Origin: Desmodesmus armatus
Taxonomy: Eukaryota > Chlorophyta > Chlorophyceae > Sphaeropleales > Scenedesmaceae
Direction: 5' to 3'
NCBI GenBank assembly: GCA_007449985.2
Contig: VIIQ02000122.1
Span: 248,001 to 312,000, forward strand
Length of the DNA: 64,000 nucleotides
Both the position numbers and the translations under genes were made by a program. The notes below the pieces were generated by a model. It was not told the DNA's origin. It did not search any database and saw only the letters and a program-made list of their open reading frames with translations. How positions within the stretch are numbered: position 1 is the stretch's first letter; each line of letters opens with the position of its first letter. Of the stretch, positions 41,969 to 51,012 are shown in pieces.

Positions 41969-44900
41969 ATGGGGGGCCAAAAGAGACCCTGCCCAGATGC
42001 AGCGACATCTGGGTTCTTCAACAAGCTCATGTTCAGGTATGGCATGGCTGTGGGTGGCTTGCCTGGGCACCAAATGCGCAATGCGCTGTGCGCTGAGATG
42101 GGTATGCAGCAGTACCCACACTACACAATCTGGCAGCGCAACTTGTGCGCAGTGCAGAATGCTGCTGCTTACAGCACCTAAGCCTCTGCTTAGCATATCC
42201 TCGAGCCTTACCAACCATATCCTGCGGCTGCGCCCCACCTCCAGACGCTGTGCCTGACCCATGCCACTTGTGTGTGCTGTCCGCGCTCCTGCTGCTGTTG
42301 CCTGCGCGCAGGTGGATGAACCCTGTGGTGAAGGAGGCCTCTAAGACAGGAGAGGTCAGCCTGGATGCCCTGCCCCTGCCCACCGACCAGACTGCTGAGG
42401 TCGCCCACGACCTGTTCATCACCAACTGGGAGGAGTCTGTCAGGTCTGGCCAGCCAACCTGCGCAAGACCCTGTGGAAGACCTTCGGCAGGTCCCTCATG
42501 ATTGCAGGCATCTTCAAGCTGATCTGGTCTATCTGGTGAGTTCAACTCGTGACATTGCTCCTTGTGCTCATGGTGCAGGATTGCGCATAGTGCAGGATGC
42601 AAATCCCATCGTCAGCATCACGGTGGTGTTTGTCAATTCGGCGCATTGTGCAACCGTTGCGCAGACTGCTCAGCACACAGCAACTGCTGTCAGCACACCC
42701 CACTGTGTTGCAGTCGCCTTTTGGCCTTGCCAAGCATCTTCTGTTTGCACCTGCTGACAACACTGCTGCTGCACCTGCCTGCCTGCTTTTCTACTGTCCT
42801 GCTGCCTGCCTGTCCCTCCTGCAGTGTGATCTCTGGAGCCTTCTTCTTCATCCGCTCCCTGCTGCAGTTTGTCAACAACGAGGGCTGGGCCGCTGGCCTG
42901 CGCAATGGATGGCTCCTGACCGCCTTCTTCTTCCTGGACGCATACCTGCTGGGTGAGTGATGTGCTGTGCTGTGCTGGCAGCGCAACAAGCCTGCTCCGA
43001 GTACTGATGGTGCATGCCTTGCAACAGGGCGTGACATCCAAAGGACGGCGCGCAGTTCTGGCCTTCAGCGCAATTTCCCAATGCTTGGTGACGATGCGCA
43101 TGATGAGAAGCATGTTCCTGATTCAATCATGGCATGCTGATGATAGCCACCAGCATGTTGGAGAAATGGAGCTGCATGATGCTGTTTCCAAGCCTTAACA
43201 GAGGTCAGCTGCATTACATACGGCTGTTGAATCCTGCACCTGTGCTGAACCCTCTACGCCTGCTGCTGTGCGCAGGCGCCATGCTTCAGCGCATGGGCTA
43301 CGGCTGTATGACCACGGGTATCCGCATCAGGGCCGCCCTCTGCAGTGCTGTCTGCAAGAAGTGCTTCAACATGGCAACCATCAACAAAGATATGGCCGCC
43401 GACGCTGTGTCCTTCATGGCGTCCGATATCTCCAAGATCTTTGAAGGCTGCCAGGAGATCCACTACCTGTGGACTGCGCCCATCGAGGCCGGTGCCATCC
43501 TCACCATCCTGGCCATCCTGGTGCGCGTCTACGCCCTGCCTGGTTGGGGTGTGATTGCCATCGTCCTGCCTTGCCAGTACATCTTCGGCTGGATGATCAT
43601 CAAGAACAAGGTGAAGAACGGCAAGAACACCCAGGCCCGTGGTGGTATCATCCAGGAGCTGCTGCCTGCCATGAAGCTGGTCAAGTACTACGCATGGTGA
43701 GTGTGGGTTTGGACAGCGGTTCCGTCTGTGCGCTTTCTCTGAATGTCTTGCCGTATCGCTACTGATGGCGGACTGGTCAGCAGTAGGCGCCTTGCATGTG
43801 ACAGCTCATGTTGGGAGTACCTCCTTGTATGATGGACAGCACCAGGCCCTGTTCGTGGCCAACACACTCCATGCAAGTTGCTTACTGCTCAGCACTCTTA
43901 GCGACCTTGTGTGCGTATCTCACCCTCTGGTCCCCTGCTTCCTGCTGCCCGTGCCCGCCCCTTCTGCCGATCTGCAGGGAGCCATTCTTCGAGAATGAGA
44001 TCGGCCGCATCCGCAGGGAGGAGATGAAGCTGCACTTCAAGAATGCCCACATCAAGAACATCAACATCACCATGGTGTTCGGTACGCCTCCAGTCACAGC
44101 CTGCGTCATCTTCGCCACCTACGAGATGCTTGCTGGCCGATTGGCGGCTACCATGGCCTTCACCACCCTCTCCCTGTTCAACATCCTGCGCTTCCCTCTT
44201 GTGGTGCTGCCCAAGGCCCTGCGCTCCCTGTCTGAGGCCCTGGCATCCATTGCCCGTGTTGAGGAATTCCTCCTCACTCAAGTGCCTACCGACATGGAGG
44301 GCATCACAAAGAGCTCCCGCAACGGCATCAGCATCGTGAGTAGCAAATCAGCACTGCTGCTGCTGCTGCTGTGCTTGACTGTGTAATGCTGATTGTGCAG
44401 GGCCTTTGCATGGCATGCCTGCATCACTAGTTGGCCAGCACAACACCAAATCAACCCCAGCACAGCATGCACTGCTGGCACTGACATGGAACAAGCAGGC
44501 TTTGGGCTTGACTGCAACAGCATTACCAGTGCTGGGCAGCAGTCCTGCAGGTTCCAGCCGTTGCGCATGCACTCTGCTCAGATCACAATGATCGGACTGC
44601 ACTGCGCCTGGTGCTGACCACTCTGTCTTGCCCTGCTGCTTTGTTCCTGCTTGCAGCGCAACGCCAAGTTCAAGCACCATGGCGCCAACGAGTTCGTCCT
44701 GAACGTCCCCGAGTTCACCTGCATGCCTGGAGAGCTGGTGGCAGTGGTTGGCCGTGTCGGTGCCGGCAAGTCCTCCCTGGTGCACGCCATCCTCGGCAAC
44801 ATGCAGCCTGTGCAGGGTACCGCTGAGGCCGGTGGCAAGGTGTCCTACGTGCCCCAGAACCCCTGGTGCCAGAACCTGTCTCTTCGCGACAACATCACCT

Positions 44901-47900
44901 TCGGCCTGCCCTTCGATGAGGAGCGCTATGGCAGGGTGGGTGTTTCTGATTGACATATGAGCGGTGCCACAACAGCAGACAGCACCAGCACAGTGTCAGC
45001 TACTGCTTTCATCACTGCTGCATGATGTGACATGCAGGAAATTTGACATGTCGGCAGGAGGTGTTGGATTTGAACTTGTGCTAATGTCAAAAGTCTGGCA
45101 GCACAGTTGTCGTTCGTCGTCGCTGCTGCTGGATCAACTGCATGCCTGCTAGCTTGAATCCAGCCTGGGTCAGTGGTGTACAACTCGTGTGCTGAGTGGC
45201 GTTTGCTGCCTCCTGTGCTGCTGCTGTTCCTGTACAGGTCATCCACGACTGCGCCCTGGAGCTTGACCTGCAGATTCTCCCCCAGGGTGACCAGTCCAAG
45301 GCCGGCCTGCGTGGCATCAACCTGTCCGGTGGCCAGCGCCAGCGCCTCAACCTTGCCCGTGCTGCCTACTTCAACGGCGACCTGCTGATGCTCGACAACG
45401 CCCTGTCTGCCGTGGACCACCACACCGCACACCACATCTTCAACAACCTGCTCAAGGACTCCATGCGCGACAAGGCCACCGTCCTGATCACCCACCAGGT
45501 CGAGTTCCTGCCCCAGTGCGACAAGGTCGCCATCATGGACCAGGGCAACATGATCTACTTCGGCCCCTGGAACGCCCGCGCCCAGCAGCTGCTGTCCACC
45601 GTCCTGCCTGCAAGCCACCTGCTGGCAGCCGCTGGCAATGCCGAGCAGCCCAAGGAAGCACCCAAGAAGAAGCCTTCCACCTCCTCCTCCAGCGGCCTGT
45701 CCCTGTCTGCCACCAACATCAAGGACAACCTGGGCAAGAAGAAGGAGCGCGCGAGCACCTCCCTCACTCTGGCTGAGGCCAGTTGGGTCTGGACCAAGTA
45801 CTGCCGCCTGGGCTTCCACATCATCGGCCTGCTGTCCATGGTGTGGTTCCTGTCTGCCCAGACCTCCCGCCAGATCTCCGACTACTGGTGAGTGTTACCA
45901 GAGTGGTGAAACATGTTTTATGACGTTATCAATGCTGATGTCAGCCTCTTGTGGACATCTGGAGCCACAGTGTGGTCAGCAGTCCTGCAGAAAGGGATGA
46001 TGCACATTCCATGCAGGGAGATTGGGGCAAGCTGACACTGGCAGCACAGGTGGCGTTGGTGTACATCTAAAGCGATGTCTTTTGTACAGCTTGCATGCAG
46101 GCAACTTGGCATGCATAGCTTGGCAGCAACACACTGGGCTGCTAGTGGCACTGTGGATGCAACCCATGCCATGATTTGCATGCATGACTTGCGCAACACA
46201 CTTTGGATGACCCCCATGCCTGCATGTGCTGATCGTGTTCCCTTTCTGCACCTTCTCTCTTCCATCCTGCAGGATTCGCCAGTGGACCGGCGACACACGT
46301 GGCTGGTACGCCCTCAACGCAGCGGGCGAGTCCTCCCCCGTCTTCTACAGTGCAGGACAGAGCTACGTGTTCATCTACTCCATGCTCACACTGGCCTTCC
46401 TGGTGCTGATGATATTCCGCGGCTGGCAGTTCCAGCACGCCTCCCTCACTGGATGCCAGAAGCTCCACAAGAATATGCTCCACAAGTAGGTGCCTTGCTG
46501 GCCTTTCTTACTTCGTCTGCGTTGAGACTGTCAGCAGCTTGCGGTGCACACTGATCTGTTTGCGACCATGCTGGCAAGGGGTCCCGGATTTCGGAAAGTC
46601 TTGTGCTGATGGACTGCCTGTGCTGGCATTGTGCAGTGGCATTCAACACGTCCTGATGTACACATGGTTTGTCAACACTGCTAGGCTAGCACTCTCTGGT
46701 CTAACGCCTGCATGCAACTCCCTGTTTGCCAAAAGCTATTCAAGTTGTCAGTTGCGCAAGTCTGCTGGTGACTGTCCTGCATCATGCCAGTGACAGCTCT
46801 AAGAATATGTGCTGCTGCTTTGTGTGTCTGCTGCTGTTGTCCTGCAGTGTGCTGTACGCACCCATGAGCTTCTTCCTGCAGAACCCTGTTGGTGAGATGC
46901 TTGTCGCCTTCACCAAGGACCAGGACATCCTCGACGAGAGCCTCATGGACACCCTGCACTACCTGGGCATCTATGGCCTGATCATGCTCTCCACCGTCAT
47001 CACAGTCAGTGTGACCATCCCACACTTTGCCGCCTTTGGAGGTGTGCTGATCATCATCACCCTGCTGATGTTGAGGTACTACCTGCCTGCTGCCACCGCC
47101 CTGAAGAAGCAGAAGGCTGAGACAGCCGGTGAGTTGCCAAACTACTATTGTTAAATCTATGGTGCTGCTGTGTTCAACCGACACGGTTCTTTCCTCGCCT
47201 GCTGCTGTTGCTGTTGGTGATACTTTTGTGCTGGGCAGGTATCCATGCTGAGCGTCATGACCTGGCTGATGGCCACTAGCTGCACAGATCGCATCTGCAG
47301 GCATGACTTGGGCAAAGATGTTACCACCAAAGCATATGCCTGCTGGTGTGCACTCACTGCTCTCAACTTACATGGCATATGCTTGCTCTTTTTCCCCGCC
47401 CATCCACCCAGGTGACCTTGTCGGCCTGGTTGCCGAGACCCTGGAGGGCCTGCCCATCGTGGGAGCCTTCGGCCAGAACAAGTACTTCATCGCAACTGCC
47501 AGCAACAAGATCGACGAGCACCACCGCGCCCTGTTCAACGGAGAGTCCCTCAACCTGTGGCTCGCCTTCTACTGCGACCTGTATGGTGCCATCCTGGTGC
47601 TGGCAGTCTGCATCTTCGCTGTCGTGATGAAGGATGTCCTGGGCCCTGCTGCTGTCGGTCTGGCCTTCTCCAACACCATTCAGGTTAGTTATTATTAGTT
47701 ATTATTAGTATTAGTATTATTAGTTATTTTTAGTTATTAAAAAAGGAGGAAAAGGAGGGAAGGGGAGATGGAACTGCCGCTGCATATGCTGCCACTGTGC
47801 TGTCATTCCCTCATTACTGGATACTTTCACCACATAGTGGTACTCTCCAGACCTAGTTAACTGCCGAAGCCGAAGCTTGGTATCACCACGCGTGAAGGGT

Positions 47901-50900
47901 AAACCACCGAAACCCCTTCACCACTGCAAGCCGCTACAAGGGTGGGCGGACATCACAGCCTGGCCAGTGTCTTTGCCAGCATTCGATCCCCAGACCTTGC
48001 GATCTGAAGACCACCGACATATTGTAATGGGCTATCGGCGGCCCGTTATTATTAGCCTTTTCCAACACCATTCAGGTGGGTGAAAAACGTGGCAAACACC
48101 AGTAGCACTGCCGGCCACTGCCTGTCCTTACACATGCTGCAGCGCATGCACACATGCACCTCTTGTGTAGCATGTGGGGCTGCTGAGCCCGGTGTACAGC
48201 ACCATTGTTGGGAGTGTCCTGTTGCAGGGGCGGTGCGGGCGGAGATTGAGGGGCAGTTGCGAGCTCACCGGGTGGGCGACGCCCCCCCTTGGTTGGCTGC
48301 TGACCGCGGCCTGCAGTGTGCAGCTTTGTGGATGGGGGTGAAACCTCATCCCCGGTTGCATCATATTAGGAATAGTCCCAGGTGCAGTCGGCTTCCTCTG
48401 AAGCCATCACCTATAGGAACACCAACCCCACACATCTCGGCGCCGAAGGCACTAGTGTGTTTGGAGTGGGCGCACGCGTTCCTACCCGAGCATATGGGTC
48501 CCCGGTACCAGCTTCGCGCTTGCCTGACACACTTGGTAGTGGCTCCATGTGGGGGCTGCCACCCCGCCACACAGGGCTGGTGCCCCACTACGGCCAGGCG
48601 AGGGGGGTGGGAGACGAACCCACGACCTTCCAGAGTGTAACCGGATGCTCTACCACTGAGCTACCCCCCCATATATCATATATATCATATATCATATATC
48701 ATATTGTATATGATATATATATCATATATATATCATATATATCATATATCATATATATCATATATCATATTGTGTGGGACATGGTGTGTCTGGCTGGCAT
48801 CGGTGCTGTTGACTTCGGCCGCAGAGTGGCGTGGGCTGTGGCAGCAGAAGGTCCTGCGTTGCCTCTGCTGACGGTAGAGCGCATTGCAGGGCGTGCTGCT
48901 GTTGGGGAGTTTTGGCGCGTCTTGGCTGACTTGGCGGTTTCTGCAATCATCCCTAAGCGGGCGCAGGGGCTTGCGCTCACACAGCAGCCTTTCATTGCAT
49001 GGCATGTGGTGCTGTCAGGAGGCAACGGTTTGCGGGTAGTTAGGCATTGAGCTTCTGCATGTGGTGACATGTGAGTTGCTGGCTGCTGTGTGACTTCTAT
49101 CCTGCTGGCTTGTGAACAGTGCAGCGACTGGTGGTGTCGGTGAAGTTGCCCCCACGTGCGCCCACTGCAACATGTGGGAGTGTTTTGTGGCTCGCAGCTG
49201 TGTGTTCGCTGTTTTCTGTTCCGTCCGCCCTTTCTTGTCGCAACCCTGCAGGTGCGAGAAGCAGTGCCGTTGGCGCCATTCAGTCCTTCCAGTGTATTAT
49301 ATCTCTGTGTTCGCAATCTGGAAGCACACTGAGTGTGCGTGACAAGCTTTTGATGGTGGGGTTTGTCCGAACGGCCCCCTTCCGTGCTGGTTGTGTCCAT
49401 CCGTGGCTGGGTTCAGTTGCAACGTAGTTGCTTGAGAAACCCGTGTAACACCTTCATTCATTATGCTGCAGCTTGTGTAACACCTTCATTCATTCATGCT
49501 GCAGCTTGATGGTCTCAGTATCATGTGCTCTTCCGATTACTGTACTGCAAGCAAGTATATGTTATCTATATGCAATGCTCCCTTTTGGGTTGCATACATG
49601 CTAGTTGCATGTTTCTGCCACAGCAGTGACATTTAGATATCGCGGCACGAACCTTGTGCTGACCCTGTCCTGCTGCCATGCACTGCCCTGCTGCTGCAGA
49701 TGCTTGTGTTCTACACCTGGTCCGTCCGCTACGTGGCAGACTCCATCTCCATGATGGCTTCCACAGAGAAGATCGGCTGGCTGGCAACCAAAACCCCTCA
49801 GGAGGGTGATGCCCTGTACAACTCCAACAACAGTGGCAGCGGCCACAACGGCAAGGATACCAAGGATGCAGGCAAGATGGTCGTGTCTGTCACTGCTGGT
49901 GGAGATGGTGGTGCCCCTGCTGGCTGGCCTCGCCGCGGCACAGTGGAGTTTGACAACGTCTGGATGAAGTACCTGCCATCTGCCCCTTACGCACTCAAGG
50001 GTGAGTTGGCTGCTGACTGCTTTCCGCTTCTGCCAGACAGTTTCAAAGTTGTGCTTTTTGATGTGTCCCCATACTGGTTGGAGAGAAGTATTGTGCAGCT
50101 TCTGGGTTGAGTGTTTTGTTGCCCTTTGCTGCCACACAACCCCAAGCAACCTGACAATAGCAGGAAGCTTGCAACTGTGCTTGCGCTTGAGCTCAAAACT
50201 GACTACTGCTGCTTTCTGCCTCCCTGCCTGTGTGTCTTCCATCTTTCCCTCCCTTCCCTGCAGGTGTTACCTTCCGCCTCAACCACTCCGAGAAGGCTGG
50301 TGTTGTGGGCCGTACCGGTTCCGGCAAGTCCACCCTGCTGCTGGCCCTGTACCGCATGTTTGAGCTCGACAAGGGTACCATCCGCGTCGACGGTGTGGAC
50401 GTTGCCTCCCTGGCCCTGCGCAAGCTGCGCCCCTCCCTGTCCATCATCCCCCAGGAGCCCGTGGTGTGGTCTGGCACCGTGCGCACCAACCTGGACCCCT
50501 TCAATGAGTTCTCCGACAACGACCTGTGGGAGGTCATCAAGAAGGCAGGCCTGGAGCAGCAGGTCCGCAGCGCCGGCGGCATCGACGGCAAGGTGGACGG
50601 CACCGGTGGCCAGGCCTGGTCCCTGGGCCAGCAGCAGCTGGTGTGCCTGTGCCGTGCTGCCCTGCGCAAGGTGCCTGTGCTGTGCCTGGACGAGGCCACT
50701 GCCGCCATGGACCCCCACACCGAGCAGGAGGTGCAGGCCGTCATCAAGCGCGTCTTCGCCGACCGCACCACCCTCACCATTGCCCACAGGCTGGACACAG
50801 TGATTGAGTCCGACCAGGTGCTCGTGATGGAGGCAGGTGTGCTCAAGGAGATGGCTCCTCCCTCCGTCCTGCTGGACAACAGGGAGAGCATGTTCTCCAA

Positions 50901-51012
50901 GCTGGTCGACAAGGGCGGCGCACAGGCAGCAGCAGCACTGCGCCAGATGGCCGCCGAGTACTATGCTCGCCGCGGGGCCTCTGGTGGTGTGTCCATGCAG
51001 CAGTACCACTAA
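41969..51012 (+). CDS. ABCC-type (MRP) ABC transporter, copy 3; extra intron, retroelement-filled intron, single-base frameshift
   Basis: Twelve exons: 41969-42036, 42312-42535, 42825-42952, 43276-43696, 43978-44335, 44657-44935, 45238-45887, 46273-46485, 46848-47128, 47412-47683, 49700-50000, 50264-51012. Motifs are those of the other copies: NBD1 GRVGAGKSS, LSGGQRQRLN; NBD2 GRTGSGKST, WSLGQQQL, LCLDEATAAMD, IAHRLDTV. Likely role: ATP-driven export of organic-anion or thiol conjugates. Differences: an intron (42037-42311) splits what is exon 1 in copies 1 and 2; the tenth intron is 2016 bp because of inserted retroelements; and exon 2 lacks one C near 42453-42456 (SGQPTCARP instead of SGQPNLRKT), shortening the joined first exons to 292 nt against 293 in copy 2. 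With that base the product would be 1314 aa. The C terminus (GASGGVSMQQYH) is longer than in the other copies. Confidence 0.9.
42037..42311 (+). other. Copy-specific 275-bp intron of ABCC copy 3
   Basis: The intron interrupts an Arg codon (AG/G) between FNKLMF and WMNPVV, a proto-splice AG|G site. In copies 1 and 2 the same codons are continuous (SFGWMN, MFRWIN). The borders are GTATGG...GCGCAG, and no terminal repeat beyond the AG|G context is visible. Confidence 0.85.
47663..48075 (-). mobile_element. SINE-like element with 21-bp target-site duplication at an ABCC copy 3 splice border
   Basis: The insert 47684-48054 is flanked by GCCTTCTCCAACACCATTCAG (47663-47683) and GCCTTTTCCAACACCATTCA plus G (48055-48075), a 21-bp duplication with one mismatch. 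On the minus strand the element starts near the GGGCCGCCGATAGCCC end, has a tRNA-like segment with a B-box-like GGGGATCGAATGC, and ends in an AT-rich (TAA)n tail at 47684-47750. This is the layout of a retroposed SINE. The duplicated target is the last 21 bases of exon 10, and the SINE tail now provides the first donor (GTTAGT); the original donor GTGGGT sits 392 bp downstream at 48076. Confidence 0.75.
48599..48670 (-). other. tRNA-like cloverleaf (anticodon ACA) forming the SINE head
   Basis: The 72-nt sequence folds as a full cloverleaf: acceptor GGGGGGG/CCCCCTC, D stem GCTC/GAGC, anticodon stem TCCGG/CTGGA with loop TTACACT, and T stem GTGGG/CCCAC with loop TTCGTCT. A box TAGCTCAGTGGTAGAGC and B box GGTTCGTCTCC are intact, so it may be transcribed by RNA polymerase III. 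Anticodon ACA with C at position 37 is atypical, and the nested position argues for a SINE promoter, not a working tRNA gene. Confidence 0.7.
48671..48770. repeat. AT-rich ATATC microsatellite
   Basis: About 100 bp of irregular ATATC/ATAT repeats between the SINE head and the target-site duplication. The unit resembles the target sequence ATCATATT and may have grown from it. Confidence 0.9.
49443..49509 (+). repeat. Duplicated 3' tail motif after the LINE fragment
   Basis: GTGTAACACCTTCATTCATT and the following ATGCTGCAGCTT occur twice in tandem (about 33 bp each). CATT-type tails are common at LINE 3' ends, so this may be the end of the LINE, some 390 bp after its stop codon. Confidence 0.6.

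Larger units (their letters stand above)
48368..48771 (-). mobile_element. tRNA-headed SINE inserted within the LINE fragment
   Basis: On the minus strand the element begins with a complete tRNA-like head (48670-48599) and continues through a roughly 230-bp unrelated body to 48368. The flanks share ATCATATT (48360-48367 and 48764-48771), a probable target-site duplication. Between head and right flank lies an (ATATC/ATAT) microsatellite. Excising 404 bp rejoins the LINE reading frame exactly, which independently supports the boundaries. Confidence 0.7.
48080..49053 (+). mobile_element. Fragment of a LINE (non-LTR retrotransposon), C-terminal part of the RT protein
   Basis: The frame at 48080-48367 encodes a zf-RVT-type segment: CVACGAAEPGVQHHCWECP, i.e. 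C-x2-C ... H-x3-C, typical of the C terminus of LINE reverse-transcriptase proteins. The frame resumes at 48772 (VWDMVCLAGIGAVDFGRRVA) and stops at about 49050. The two halves are in different frames only because a 404-bp insert separates them; removing insert plus one target repeat restores one frame. The 5' part, including the polymerase domain, is missing, as expected for a 5'-truncated LINE. The element lies in the sense direction of the tenth intron of ABCC copy 3. Confidence 0.65.

Noticed and set aside
42145..42501. Open frame running through the copy 3-specific intron into exon 2, as evidence that the intron is retained coding sequence
   Set aside because: The intron has clear GT...AG borders, and its removal gives the FNKLMFR-WMNPVV join seen uninterrupted in copies 1 and 2.
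48599..48670. Functional tRNA-Cys gene (anticodon ACA)
   Set aside because: The cloverleaf is complete, but ACA is not a normal eukaryotic tRNA-Cys anticodon, position 37 is not a purine, and the sequence is the head of an inserted element whose removal restores a LINE frame.
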